A stretch of DNA of 64,000 bases from Actinopolyspora alba. Lineage in GTDB: Bacteria > Actinomycetota > Actinomycetes > Mycobacteriales > Pseudonocardiaceae. Made by a program: the position numbers and the translations under genes. Every line of letters starts with the position of its first letter. The first letter of the stretch is position 1. The DNA lies in assembly GCF_900112765.1 (NCBI RefSeq), contig NZ_FOMZ01000017.1:1-64000 (forward strand). The letters run 5' to 3'. Below are positions 52,481-62,102 of this stretch, piece after piece. The notes under the pieces were generated by a model. The model was not told where the DNA came from. It ran no database searches and was given only the letters and a program-made list of their open reading frames with translations.

Positions 52481-53307
52481 GTGAGTACGCTGCGGTGCTC
52501 CGGCCGCTGACCGACCGCTACGCCTCCTGGCTGTCGATGCCCGCTCGTGCCACGGCCGACACCTCCGAGGAGGATCCCGACAACGTCGTGCTGATGCCGG
52601 TGGTGCTGCGCATCGAGCGCGACACGCCGCCGGTTCGCACCGCGCTGCTCGAGGCCTCGGCCGCGGCCGCCGTGGCGGTGTGCCTCGATCAGCGCAGCGA
52701 GCCGGGCGGTCCGTGGTACGAGGCCGTCTCCGGCTGGGTCGACGGGCGGATCCGCAAGGTCACCCGCCGCGCCCGTGGCTCCCACTGGCGGGCCGTGGCG
52801 GAACTCCCCGGCATCACGGTCGACGTCGCGGGGGCCGAGGCGCGTGCGCTGCTGCCCGCCCGGGTGGCCGACATGCCGCGGGAACTGACCCGGTTGCAGA
52901 TCTCCGGCAGCGACCTTCCCGGTGACGAGCCGGAGCCCGCCGGGGACGGGAGCCCGGTGCTGTGGTTGAACCCGCACGTCGAAATGACGGCGGGAAAGGC
53001 GGCCGCCCAGGTCGGCCACGCCACCATGATCCTGGCCGCGTTGCTGCGGGGGGACGCGGGCCGCTCCGACGCCGCCGGCGAGCAAGCCGCGAGCGAACTG
53101 CGCCGCTGGCACGAAGCCGGTTTCCCCTGCGCCGTCCGCACCCCGGACACCGACACCTGGCTGCGACTGCTGCCCGGTGACGACCCCGCCGCCGCCTGGC
53201 GTGATCGCGGGGTGGCCGCTGTGCGGGACGCCGGATTCACCGAGATCGACCCGGGGACCGTGACCGTGCTGGCCCAGTGGTCGCACGCGGTCGAAGCGGA
53301 GAGCTGA
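52477..53307 (+). CDS. Peptidyl-tRNA hydrolase PTH2-like protein
   Basis: 276 residues, longer than the ~120 of ordinary PTH2. The C-terminal half has MTAGKAAAQVGHATMILAAL, which is the PTH2 signature with the catalytic Lys/His region. The N-terminal half (about 1-150) is unrecognised. The family releases tRNA from peptidyl-tRNA, though this divergent branch may do something else. GTG 52477 overlaps the previous stop by four bases. Confidence 0.78.
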   Translation: MSEYAAVLRPLTDRYASWLSMPARATADTSEEDPDNVVLMPVVLRIERDTPPVRTALLEASAAAAVAVCLDQRSEPGGPWYEAVSGWVDGRIRKVTRRARGSHWRAVAELPGITVDVAGAEARALLPARVADMPRELTRLQISGSDLPGDEPEPAGDGSPVLWLNPHVEMTAGKAAAQVGHATMILAALLRGDAGRSDAAGEQAASELRRWHEAGFPCAVRTPDTDTWLRLLPGDDPAAAWRDRGVAAVRDAGFTEIDPGTVTVLAQWSHAVEAES

Positions 53308-53348
53308 ACGCGTTGCCGATCGTCGGGCGAACGGCGATCGGTCCACGC

Positions 53349-54149
53349 TCAGTGCAGCACGCTTCCCACCTCGACGTGCGGCAGGTCGTGCCGGTAGGGC
53401 TGCGTGCCCTTGCCGCCGTCCACCACGAGGGTGGTGCCGGTGATCCACTCGGCCTCGTCCGAGGCGAGGAAGACTATCGCCCGTGCGACGTCCTCGGGGG
53501 CCCCTTGCCTGCCCAGGGGGTACGACGCGTTGACCTGTTCCTTCGGGAGTCGTTGCAGCTTCTCGGCGAACGCGGTGTCGACGAAGCCGGGGGCGACGCT
53601 GTTCACCCTCACGGCGGGGGCGAGCTGGTCGGCCAGGTGCTGCCGCAGCACTTCCAGCGCGCTCTTGGTCATCGAGTAGACGGGTAGGCGGACGTTGCCG
53701 AAGGCGGCTATGGAGCTGAGCAGTACCACCGAACCGCCGTTGTCACGCATGCTCGACCAATAGGCCAGCTTCGCGTACTCGAGAGCGGCCACCACGTTGA
53801 GGTCGTACTCCTTGCGCATGACCTCGGGATCGAGTTCGAGTACCGGAGCGTTTCTGGAAATGTTCGTCGCCGTCGTGTAGACGAGTACGTCCAGCTTCCC
53901 GAGTTCCGCCGTCGCCGTCTCGACCGTGGCCCGGCGCTCCTCGTCACGGCGGGCGTGCCCCACCACGGGCAGTACGGCGGTGCCGGTTTCCTCCTTGATC
54001 AGTCGCGCCGCCTCGGTGAGTGTCTCCTCGTTCCGCCCCGTGATAGCGACGGAACCACCCTCGGCCGCGATGTCCCTGGCGGTGGCGAAACCGATGCCTC
54101 GGGACGCGCCCACCACCAGTGCGCTCTTGTTCCTGAACCTTTCACTCAC
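53349..54149 (-). CDS. SDR-family oxidoreductase
   Basis: 266 residues. GASRGIGFA is the cofactor motif. VLLSSIAAFGNVRLPVYSMTK holds the Ser-Tyr-Lys catalytic set, and VNSVAPGFVDT and VVDGGKG complete the classical SDR pattern. VYTTATN replaces the usual NNAG segment, which is a deviation. Convergent with the PTH2-like gene. The 144-base gap beyond its start shows nothing special. Confidence 0.86.
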   Translation of the reverse strand: MSERFRNKSALVVGASRGIGFATARDIAAEGGSVAITGRNEETLTEAARLIKEETGTAVLPVVGHARRDEERRATVETATAELGKLDVLVYTTATNISRNAPVLELDPEVMRKEYDLNVVAALEYAKLAYWSSMRDNGGSVVLLSSIAAFGNVRLPVYSMTKSALEVLRQHLADQLAPAVRVNSVAPGFVDTAFAEKLQRLPKEQVNASYPLGRQGAPEDVARAIVFLASDEAEWITGTTLVVDGGKGTQPYRHDLPHVEVGSVLH

Positions 54150-54293
54150 CAGAGCCTCCCGGAGCCGACGAGGTTTCGGTCCGCGAAGCTAGTCGCCGGG
54201 ATTGACACGAGACTGACAGAACGTTGACTCCGCTCCCGACAGCACGACGGGAAAGGTCATCCACCCGGAGACCGACCCCGAAGCGGGGGAGGA

Positions 54294-54944
54294 CTACTCA
54301 GCCCGGGAAGCCGGACTCGGCACGGCGTCACTTCCGGACTCGTCACCGACCCCACGAGCGGCCAGGGCCTCCCCGAGCTCGTCGGCGTGCCGCAGCGTGC
54401 GGATCAGGAAGGGAACCGCGAACGCCGCGACCGAACGGCTCGCGTCGCGCGCCCGCTGGGCCTCACGGGTCTGCCGCGCGATCACCGACAGCGCTCCCAC
54501 CGCCTGAATGGTCAGCCCCACCAGCAGCCCCAACATCTCCGGGCGCACCCCCAACCGGCGCAGCGGGGACGCCGCTCGCTCGATCGCCGCTACCAGGTCG
54601 TCGACCCTCGTGGTGAGCGTGAACAGATTGGCCGCCCCGATGGCCACCAGCAATCGCAGACACACCACCACCGCGCTCTCCACCCCCAGCAGCCACCACT
54701 GCAACGCGAAAACGACTCCCAGCAGTACCAGCACCGTGCGCATGGTGCGCAGCACCAGACCGGGGCGGATCCGTGCCACGGCGTACCCGGCGCAGACCAC
54801 CCCGGCGAACCCGGCGAGCTGCCACGGACGGTCGAACACCACGACCAGGGCCGCGAACACCAGCAACCCGAGGAACTTCCATCCCGCCGGCAGTCGGTGC
54901 AGCGGGCTCCGGCCGGGCTGGTAGAGGCCGATCACATGGCTCAT
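54294..54944 (-). CDS. bioN: ECF transporter T component (BioN-like)
   Basis: A 216-residue membrane protein with about five segments. The family signs are SPLHRLPAGWKFL at the start and the coupling helices with ARG motifs (TREAQRARDASRS). It links the ATPase to the substrate-binding BioY. ATG 54944 overlaps the ATPase stop (ATGA). It is the last gene of the bioY operon. Confidence 0.88.
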   Translation of the reverse strand: MSHVIGLYQPGRSPLHRLPAGWKFLGLLVFAALVVVFDRPWQLAGFAGVVCAGYAVARIRPGLVLRTMRTVLVLLGVVFALQWWLLGVESAVVVCLRLLVAIGAANLFTLTTRVDDLVAAIERAASPLRRLGVRPEMLGLLVGLTIQAVGALSVIARQTREAQRARDASRSVAAFAVPFLIRTLRHADELGEALAARGVGDESGSDAVPSPASRAE

Positions 54945-55615
54945 GCCACCAGCTCCCGGTAGTACCGCAGCGCCGCTCGGGGCTCGTCGTCGGCGACCAC
55001 ACGTCCCTCGTCGAGCACCACCACCCGGTCGAAATCGTCCAGCAGCTCCAGGTCGTGGGTCACCAGCACGATCTGCTGTTCGAGACCGCGCAGCCGTTCG
55101 ACGAACCGGCGCTTGTTGCGCAGGTCCAGCAACGTGGTGGGCTCGTCGCAGACCAGCACGTCGGGTTCCAGCACCAGCATCGCGCACAGCGCGAGCAGCT
55201 GTTTCTGCCCACCGGAGAGCTGCTGGGCCGGATGGTCGGCATAACCCGCCAGGCCGTGCTCGGCCAGCGCCTCGGCGGCCCTGCGCTCCCGCTCCGCCTT
55301 GGAGAGCCCCTTCCCGCGCAGCGAGAAGGCGACGTCCTCACCCGCCGTGGGCATGACTATCTGCGAATCCGGGTTGGTGAACACGAACCCCACCCGGCTG
55401 CGTACGCGGTTGCCCGCTTTCGCGGGATCCGACCCGTCCACCAGCACCCGCCCACTGCTCGGCAGCACCAGCCCGTTGATCGTCCGTGCGAGGGTGGACT
55501 TGCCCGACCCGTTGGCCCCGACGAAGGCCACCCTGCGCTCGTCCAGCCGCAACCGGACGTCGTCGAGCACCGCGTGCTCGCCGTAGGAGTGACCCACTCC
55601 GTCGAACTCGATCAA
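54941..55615 (-). CDS. bioM: ECF transporter ATPase (BioM-like)
   Basis: 224 residues. Walker A GANGSGKST, Q-loop NPDSQIV, signature LSGGQKQ, Walker B VLVCDEPTTLLD and the H-loop VTHD are all intact. It powers biotin uptake with BioN and BioY. Its start is 40 bases after the thiolase stop. Confidence 0.9.
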   Translation of the reverse strand: MIEFDGVGHSYGEHAVLDDVRLRLDERRVAFVGANGSGKSTLARTINGLVLPSSGRVLVDGSDPAKAGNRVRSRVGFVFTNPDSQIVMPTAGEDVAFSLRGKGLSKAERERRAAEALAEHGLAGYADHPAQQLSGGQKQLLALCAMLVLEPDVLVCDEPTTLLDLRNKRRFVERLRGLEQQIVLVTHDLELLDDFDRVVVLDEGRVVADDEPRAALRYYRELVA

Positions 55616-55655
55616 CCGATCCTCCGCATCCCCGGATCGCCCCGCGATCCGCTAC

Positions 55656-56798
55656 TCAACGAACCAGTTCCCACATCGTCGCGATCCCCAGACCGCCACC
55701 GGAGGACAGCGCGGCCATGCCCACCGATTCTCCGTGGTGCAGCATCCGGTGGAACAGCCGCACCACCAGCACCGCACCGGAGGCCGCCCAGGGGTGCCCG
55801 AGCGCGATCGCACCACCTTCCGGGCTCACCAGCCGCTCGTCCAGCCCCACGGCGTCCAGGCACGCCAGCACCTGCCCCGCGAACGCCTCGGTGAACTCCA
55901 CCACCTCCGGAAGGCGCCGCTGTCGCCGCAGCACGGCGTCCATCGCGGGAACAGCCGCTGTGCCCAGTCGGTTCGGGTCGGTGCCCACGATCTCCGCGTC
56001 CAGCAGCCGCAACCCCGGCAGCCCGCGCTCGCGCCGCAGGCGCTCGCTGGTCACCGCCACCATCGCGGCTCCGTCGGCGATGCCGCAGGAGTTCGCGGCC
56101 GTGGCCGTGCCGCCGCTGGTGAAGGCCGGTGGGAAGCGGGCGAGTCGTCGGACGTCGAACCCGGTACGCGGTCGCTCGTCGTGCCGAACGCCGGTCATAC
56201 CGACCAGCTCGGCTTCGAACCGCCCGTCCTCCCGCGCCGCCGAGGCACGCCGGTGGCTGCGCGCGGCGAACTCGTCCTGCCGCTGCCGCGTGATCCCCGC
56301 CTCGGCCGCGACCAGGTCGGCCGCGGGCCCCATATCGGGATCGCCGACGTCCGGCGGAGCGAACGGTGCCCGGGTGTAGAACCGTGGAGGGTCGGTGACG
56401 TCGCGCGGTCGCCAGGCACGCCAGGGCGCGGTCGATGCGCTCTCCGCGCCGCCCGCCAGGTAGCGCTCTCCGACACCGGCCGAAACCAGCCGGGCGGCGG
56501 TCACGATCGTGCTCAACCCGGAGGCGCACTGCCGGTCCACCGTCATCCCTGGGGTCTCCGGACCGAGCCCGGCGCGCAGCGCGGCCACGCGTGCCGGGTT
56601 GCCGCCGGGACCGCGGGTGTTTCCCAGCAGCACCTCGTCGACCCGCTCGAACCCGGCGTCGTCGAACACCGCCGAGGTGGTCGCTCCCGCCAGCCGGTCG
56701 AGTTCGACGTCGCGCAGCGAGCCACCAGCGGTACCGATCGGGCTGCGGCGCCCGGCGACCACCACCGGGGTCAGCGGATCGGGGACAGCAGCGCTCAT
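55656..56798 (-). CDS. Thiolase-like acetyltransferase lacking the second active-site Cys
   Basis: 380 residues. The acylated Cys is present (DRQCASGL, C91), and His is in GHPWAASGA (H335). In the last signature the usual C-x-GGG-x-G is ALSSGGGLGIA, with S365 where the second Cys belongs. This Cys normally acts as the base in Claisen condensation. The enzyme may therefore be impaired, specialised or degradative only. ATG 56798 overlaps the ligase stop (ATGA). The role inside a biotin-uptake operon is unknown. Confidence 0.8.
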   Translation of the reverse strand: MSAAVPDPLTPVVVAGRRSPIGTAGGSLRDVELDRLAGATTSAVFDDAGFERVDEVLLGNTRGPGGNPARVAALRAGLGPETPGMTVDRQCASGLSTIVTAARLVSAGVGERYLAGGAESASTAPWRAWRPRDVTDPPRFYTRAPFAPPDVGDPDMGPAADLVAAEAGITRQRQDEFAARSHRRASAAREDGRFEAELVGMTGVRHDERPRTGFDVRRLARFPPAFTSGGTATAANSCGIADGAAMVAVTSERLRRERGLPGLRLLDAEIVGTDPNRLGTAAVPAMDAVLRRQRRLPEVVEFTEAFAGQVLACLDAVGLDERLVSPEGGAIALGHPWAASGAVLVVRLFHRMLHHGESVGMAALSSGGGLGIATMWELVR

Positions 56799-58261
56799 CG
56801 CGGCACCTCGGGGCGTAGCTCCCCGGACGCCACCCGCTCGCGCACCGTGCCGCGCGCGGGTTTCCCGGTGGGGGTGCGCGGCAGCTCTTCCACCGAGAGC
56901 CAGCGTCGGGGCCGTTGTGCGCTGCCGAGCGAGTCCCGCGCCAGCTGGCGCAGCCCGGCGAGGTCCACAGCGCCCGCCGACTCGGGTTCGATCACGGCGG
57001 TGACCAGCGAACCGAACCGGGGATGCGGGGTGGGAACCACAACCACGTCGAACACCCCCGGCGCGGTGCGCAACACGTTCTCCACCTCCTCCGCGGTTAC
57101 GAGCCTGCCGCCGGTCTCGATCGTCGTCGACCCCCTGCCCAGCACCCGGAAACCGTCCCGGTGCGAGCCCGTCGCGAGATCCCCCACGCTGTGGAAACCC
57201 GGTTCGACGGCGCGCAGCACGCCCGAATCCAGGCAGCCGCTGAAGCTCAGCGGGGAGCGAACCCACAGCGTGCCGGGGTCGGTGCCGTCGCCGGTCGTAT
57301 CGGTCGAATCGCCGATCCGGACCTCGACGTGCTCGGCCGGGTGCAGCAATCCGTCCGCGCCGCGCAGCGCCACCACGGAGTGCTCGGCCGAGCCGTAGTA
57401 CTCCACGAGTTCGCAGTCGGGCAGCAGCTCGCCCAGCCGCTGCCGGAGTTCCTCGTCGGGTTTCGCCCCGCCGCACACGAACCTCCGCACCCGGCACGCG
57501 GCGAGCAGTCGCGGCTCACGTTCCAGCACCGCCAGCAGCGCGGCCAGCATCGAGGGCACCAGGTGCACGGCGGTGGCTCTGGCGCACGCCTCTGCGGCCT
57601 CTTCGACGGACCAGCGCCGCGACAGCTCCACCTCACAGCCGAGGTGCATCGCGTGCAGTGCGCCGAACAGGAACAGCGAGGAACTCGGCGGGCCGGGGAT
57701 CAGCACCGTGTCCCGTCCGGTGATCCCGACGTCGAAGGCCTCGAAGCTGTACCACCAGGAACGCCGGGTGCGGGCCAGCACCCGCGCACGGCCTGTGCTT
57801 CCCGAGGTGGTGGGCAGGTAGAACAGGCTCGCGCCGTCGCCGTCCGGCAGGACCGTACCGCCCGGTTCGGGGAGGGGACCGCTCGCGAACACGTCCGGTG
57901 CGGCCTCGCGCAGCACACCCGCTCGTTCGGTGCCGCTCCACCCCGGATCGGCCAGCAGCGTGGCCGAGCCCAGCAGATCGGCGCCCAGCAGCCGGGCCAG
58001 CCGGACCGTCGGGTCCCGATCGGCTTCGACGAACACGCGACTGTTCGGCCCGGCGCCCGCCGCCGCCAGCTCGGCGGCGGCCGAGTGCGCGCCGCGGACC
58101 AGTTCCGTGCCCGTGAGCTCTCCCTCCGGGGAGCGAACGGTGCGCGGGATGCCACCCGCGAGGATCGGTGGCAGGGCCGGGCCGGGGCTCGACTCCGAGC
58201 TGTCGGGACGGCGCCGCCGCGGTGACGGCGTCGGGGGCAGCGACGGTGTCGGGGACGTCAT
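56795..58261 (-). CDS. ANL-superfamily acyl-CoA ligase
   Basis: 488 residues. The P-loop is TSGSTGRARVL, followed by YYGSAEHS, VGDLATG and the C-terminal PTGKPARG with the catalytic Lys near residue 467. It activates a carboxylic acid as an acyl-adenylate, most likely to CoA. A long Pro/Ser/Arg-rich N-terminus precedes the fold. ATG 58261 overlaps the bioY stop. Context suggests a biotin-pathway acid such as pimelate, but this is inference. Confidence 0.82.
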   Translation of the reverse strand: MTSPTPSLPPTPSPRRRRPDSSESSPGPALPPILAGGIPRTVRSPEGELTGTELVRGAHSAAAELAAAGAGPNSRVFVEADRDPTVRLARLLGADLLGSATLLADPGWSGTERAGVLREAAPDVFASGPLPEPGGTVLPDGDGASLFYLPTTSGSTGRARVLARTRRSWWYSFEAFDVGITGRDTVLIPGPPSSSLFLFGALHAMHLGCEVELSRRWSVEEAAEACARATAVHLVPSMLAALLAVLEREPRLLAACRVRRFVCGGAKPDEELRQRLGELLPDCELVEYYGSAEHSVVALRGADGLLHPAEHVEVRIGDSTDTTGDGTDPGTLWVRSPLSFSGCLDSGVLRAVEPGFHSVGDLATGSHRDGFRVLGRGSTTIETGGRLVTAEEVENVLRTAPGVFDVVVVPTPHPRFGSLVTAVIEPESAGAVDLAGLRQLARDSLGSAQRPRRWLSVEELPRTPTGKPARGTVRERVASGELRPEVPR

Positions 58262-58872
58262 CGGGCCGTGCGCTCCCGGCGCGGTGTGGCGTTCGGGAAG
58301 GCGCGGTGCACGGCGACGGCCACCAGCGACACCAGCACGACCTTGGCGAGATCACCCGGGACGTAGCCGAGCATGGCGATTCCGGCCGCGCGGAAGTCGC
58401 CCATGGCAGCGGCCATGACCGGCAGCCCGACCAGGTAATCCACGGTGATGCCCGCCAGGTTGGCCAGCAGCAGCACCGGCAGCGTGGGTTTGCGGACGAG
58501 GAACACGATCAGTCCCACCACGAGCGCCGAGAGGATCCAGCCGAACAGGAAGCCCGCGCTCGGGCCGACGAAGGGCGCGATCCCGCCGCGCCCGCCGGAC
58601 AGCAGCGGCAGCCCGAGTGCCACCAGCCCCAGGAACAGCGCCACCGAGGCCGTGCCGCGGCGAGCGCCCAGCAGGCTGCCGCACAGCAGCGGCCCCGTGT
58701 TCTGCAGCACGATCGGCACCGCCGAGCCCGCGAGGTAGATGCCGGGGAAGGTGCCCAGCACGGCGGTGAACGCGGCGAACACCACGATCCGGGCCAGATC
58801 GGCCGCGGGCCGGCCGCGTTGTTCGGAGACGGGACTCGGGGAGGCGGACCGCGAGGGGGCGGAATCGGACAC
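58258..58872 (-). CDS. bioY: Biotin transporter BioY
   Basis: 204 residues with about six membrane segments. SAVPIVLQNTGPLLCGSLLG, RRGTASVALFLGLVALGLPL and IAPFVGPSAGFLFGWI are BioY signatures. It is the substrate-binding S component for biotin. It leads the five-gene operon that ends with bioN. The divergent gap (58873-59239) holds the promoter and palindrome copy 6, with no clear BioQ or BirA box found. Confidence 0.93.
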   Translation of the reverse strand: MSDSAPSRSASPSPVSEQRGRPAADLARIVVFAAFTAVLGTFPGIYLAGSAVPIVLQNTGPLLCGSLLGARRGTASVALFLGLVALGLPLLSGGRGGIAPFVGPSAGFLFGWILSALVVGLIVFLVRKPTLPVLLLANLAGITVDYLVGLPVMAAAMGDFRAAGIAMLGYVPGDLAKVVLVSLVAVAVHRAFPNATPRRERTAR

Positions 58873-59050
58873 GCTGCTCTCCTGTGCGAACGATCGGGGA
58901 ACGGCTCACCCGAACCGGGGGCAGCTGGCCCCCGCTCGTTCCGGTGAGGCTTCCGCCGATCGGCTGACGGAAGCGGCGCAAACCTAACCGGCTCCGGCCC
59001 GATTACAGAAAAGATCGCCTCGCGTTGTGGGGTTCCCACAACCGGGCGGT

Positions 59051-59073
59051 GTCGATTTCGCGCGAAATCGACG
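59051..59073. repeat. ATTTCKCGMGAAAT palindrome, copy 6
   Basis: Core at 59055-59068 (ATTTCGCGCGAAAT). The full site is a perfect dyad over 22 bases (CGATTTCGCGCGAAATCG and further flanks). It is the only copy in a divergent gap. Confidence 0.85.
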
Positions 59074-59239
59074 CTCCCCGCTGTGAAGCGGACCACAAGC
59101 GATCCCCGTGTGTCGGCATCGCCGGGTTTACGAAGACTCAAAGAGGAAATCCGGGGGGTGTCCCGAAATGTGCCCGGATCCCCGGCTGTGGGGCGTCTCC
59201 CAGCCGTGGGGGAGTGGGTGTGATCCGAAAGGTGGCGCC

Positions 59240-59524
59240 GTGCTTTCGATGTTGCGTAAATACGGAATGGACTCGGACAAGATGTTCGGTGCGGGGATGG
59301 CCTCGATACTCTTAGCGATCATCTCCTGGGGAGCCTCCCGCGGGCTGCGAGGGGAGAACCTGGCGCGAGCGGACAGGTGGGGAATTTTCATCGGGGAGTG
59401 GGCCCCGACGTTCTTCGCGCTCGGTGCGGCCATGCGGTTGGAGGAGTACACGCATCCGGAGGTGCCTGAGCAGTCCGAACGCCAGCAAGAACGCGACAGG
59501 AGCTTTTCCGAGGTCGGCAGGTGA
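59240..59524 (+). CDS. Small membrane protein of 94 residues
   Basis: Starts VLSMLRKYGMDSDKMFGAG at GTG 59240, after AAAGG. Two hydrophobic segments (about 20-34 and 51-66) flank a charged loop GENLARADRWG. The tail is charged and Glu/Arg-rich. No family recognised. Convergent with the helicase gene. Confidence 0.72.
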   Translation: MLSMLRKYGMDSDKMFGAGMASILLAIISWGASRGLRGENLARADRWGIFIGEWAPTFFALGAAMRLEEYTHPEVPEQSERQQERDRSFSEVGR

Positions 59525-59600
59525 ACGAGCCCGGTGGCGGAGTTCGAGCGCCGGGCTCCGCCACGGGCCCGTACGGGCTCGCCGCCCGGCGAGTCCCCGA

Positions 59601-61913
59601 TCAGCCCGCCGCCTCGTCCAGGCGCCGCAGTGCCCCGCGCACCACCTCGGGGTTCTCGGTGTTCCAGAACGGCGGCAGCGAGGCGCGCAGGAACCCGCCG
59701 TAGCGTGCCGTGCTCAACCGGGGATCCAGTATCGCGATGACCCCGCGATCGTCCGCCGAGCGCAGCAACCTGCCGGCCCCCTGCGCAAGCAGCAGCGCGG
59801 CGTGCGTTCCCGCCACTGTGATGAAACCGTTGCCCCCGCGTGCCGAGATCGCCTGTTGCCGAGCCGAGGCGAGCGGATCGTCCGGTCGGGGGAACGGGAT
59901 GCGGTCCATCACCACCAACTGCAACGACTGACCGGGAACGTCCACGCCCTGCCACAGCGACAACGTGCCGAACAGACTGGTCGCCGGGTCCGCGGCGAAC
60001 GAGCCGACCAGCTGCGAGGTGCTGTCCTCCCCTTGGCACAGCACCGGAGTGGACAGTCGTTCCCGCAGCTGTTCACTGGCCTGCCGTGCGGCGCGCATCG
60101 ACGAGAACAGTCCCAGGGTGCGCCCACCAGCCGCGGTCACCAGCTCCGTGAGTTCGTCCAGATAGGCATCCGGGAGTCCGTCACGCCCGGGTTTCGGCAG
60201 GTGCCGCGCCACGTACAGGATGCCGCTGCGCGGGTAGTCGAACGGTGAGCCCACGTCGAGCCCCACCCAACTCGGTTCCGAGTCGTCCGAGGGCGGCTCC
60301 TGCGCGGTCGCGGTGTCGGTGGCCGGTCTCGCCTCCCGCTGCGGCGGCAGTCCCCACTGCGAGGCCAACGTGTCGAACGAACCCCCCAACGCCAGCGTGG
60401 CCGAGGTCAGCACCGTGGTGCGCTGCCCGAACAGTCGTTCCCGCAGCAGTCCGCCCACGCCCAGCGGTGCCACTTTCAACGAGGGCGGCCGGTTGTTCTC
60501 CGCGCTGATCCAGATCACGTCGCGTCGGTCCCGCTCCGGTTCCTCGAACGCGTCCAACAGCCGGATCGCCGTGTCCTGGATCTCCTGGGTCGGTGCCAGC
60601 GCCAGCTTGCGTGCGCTGCCCGACTCCACGTCCTCGCGCTGTTCGGGCCCCAGCGCGTTCACGCAGGCCGCCGCCGCGTCGCGGATCCCGGACAGCGCGG
60701 CGGACAGTTGGCGGGACGGCTCGCCCAACCGACCGGGCTCGGCCTCGCCCAGTACGAATTCGAGTCCCTCACCGGCCTCGTTGAGCCGATCCGCGATCTC
60801 CTCCTCCACGGCGCGACCGCACTTGCGGGCCGCCTGCTTGATCGCGTTGCCCGACAGCTCGCCACCCGCCGCGGTGGTCACCCGGTCGACCAGCTCGTGC
60901 GCCTCGTCCACGACCACCATGTCGTGCTCCGGCAGCACCGGGCGGTCGTCGAGCGCGTCGATGGCCAGCAACGCGTGGTTGGTGACCACGACGTCGGCGC
61001 GTCCGGCCTCGTCGCGTGCCTGCTCGGCGAAGCAGTCCGAGCCCACCGGGCAGCGGTGCGCGCCGAGACATTCGTTGCCGGTGACCGAGACCTGCCGCCA
61101 GGCCCGCTCCGAGACGCCGGGCACGAGTTCGTCGCGATCCCCGGTCTCGGTGTCCGAGGCCCAGTCGTGCACCCGTCGTACCTCGCGCTCCAACGAGGAC
61201 GCGGCGAAGGCGTCGAAAAGTGCCCCCTCGTCCGGCTCGTCGGGGGCGTTGCCGTGTATCCGGTTCAGGCACAGGTAGTTGCGCCTGCCCTTGAGGATCG
61301 CGAACGTGGGCCTTCGCCCCAGTGAGTCCGCCAGCGCGTCCGCCAGCCGGGGCAGGTCACGATCCACCAGCTGACGCTGCAGCGCGATAGTCGCGGTGGA
61401 AACCACCACGGTGGTGTGCGCGGTGACGGCGTGCCGGATGGCGGGAACCAGATAGGCGAGCGACTTTCCCGTGCCGGTGCCCGCCTGTACCGCGAGGTGC
61501 TCACCGGACTCGATCGCGTTGCCGACGGCCTCGGCCATCGCGGTCTGGCCGTCCCGCTCGCTGCCGCCGACGGCCTCCACCGCGACGGAGAGCAATGTGG
61601 ACAGATCGGCGGGTTCGACGTCGGTCCGGATCCCGGCAGCCGCCGTCCCCGCGCCCTTCGCCGTTCCGCCGCCCTTCCCCGTGCCGGAGCCCTTTCCGGC
61701 CCGTCGCTCCGCACCGCTCGCGGTCGGTCCGGTCCCGTCCGCGCTCGACCCGCTCGTGAGGTCTCGCCGCGGCGGCTCATCGGCGGATTCCGCGGTGCGG
61801 GTGTCGGAAGTCGGTTCCGAGCTCCTCGTCAACTCCGGGGGCAGCTCCTCGGTGCCGTCGGGCTCGAAAACGTCGGGAACGGACCAGTTCGGAACGGATG
61901 CTGGCACGGTCAC
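59601..61913 (-). CDS. dinG: ATP-dependent DNA helicase of the DinG/XPD type
   Basis: About 770 residues. Walker A is AGTGTGKSLAYLVP and the DEAH box is VVVDEAHEL. The Fe-S cluster region has a Cys after the GRRNYLCLNR block and the trio in ECLGAHRCPVGSDC. The C-terminal LWQGVDVPG and AQGAGRLLRS are motifs V and VI. It probably acts in repair by unwinding 5'-3'. The start is uncertain: GTG 61913 is used, but the frame is open to 62090, and no strong ribosome site decides. Confidence 0.87.
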   Translation of the reverse strand: MTVPASVPNWSVPDVFEPDGTEELPPELTRSSEPTSDTRTAESADEPPRRDLTSGSSADGTGPTASGAERRAGKGSGTGKGGGTAKGAGTAAAGIRTDVEPADLSTLLSVAVEAVGGSERDGQTAMAEAVGNAIESGEHLAVQAGTGTGKSLAYLVPAIRHAVTAHTTVVVSTATIALQRQLVDRDLPRLADALADSLGRRPTFAILKGRRNYLCLNRIHGNAPDEPDEGALFDAFAASSLEREVRRVHDWASDTETGDRDELVPGVSERAWRQVSVTGNECLGAHRCPVGSDCFAEQARDEAGRADVVVTNHALLAIDALDDRPVLPEHDMVVVDEAHELVDRVTTAAGGELSGNAIKQAARKCGRAVEEEIADRLNEAGEGLEFVLGEAEPGRLGEPSRQLSAALSGIRDAAAACVNALGPEQREDVESGSARKLALAPTQEIQDTAIRLLDAFEEPERDRRDVIWISAENNRPPSLKVAPLGVGGLLRERLFGQRTTVLTSATLALGGSFDTLASQWGLPPQREARPATDTATAQEPPSDDSEPSWVGLDVGSPFDYPRSGILYVARHLPKPGRDGLPDAYLDELTELVTAAGGRTLGLFSSMRAARQASEQLRERLSTPVLCQGEDSTSQLVGSFAADPATSLFGTLSLWQGVDVPGQSLQLVVMDRIPFPRPDDPLASARQQAISARGGNGFITVAGTHAALLLAQGAGRLLRSADDRGVIAILDPRLSTARYGGFLRASLPPFWNTENPEVVRGALRRLDEAAG

Positions 61914-62102
61914 CGACGTTACCGCAGCGCGCCGCGGGCATCGCGGCCCTCCGCCCGCGCGGGGCCGCCGTTCGGTGTCCGTCCACGGGGACGCCACTGG
62001 TGATCGCCGCTCGACCGGCCCCATCCCTCCGAGGCGCCTACTCACCCGCGGCCGCTCGACCGGGGGCTGAGTCGTGCCGAGTTCCGCCACGGGCTCCGGG
62101 CA

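Noticed and set aside
61914-62090. N-terminal extension of the DinG-like protein to 62090
   Set aside because: Arg/Pro-rich sequence with no family similarity and no ribosome site. The start remains uncertain.
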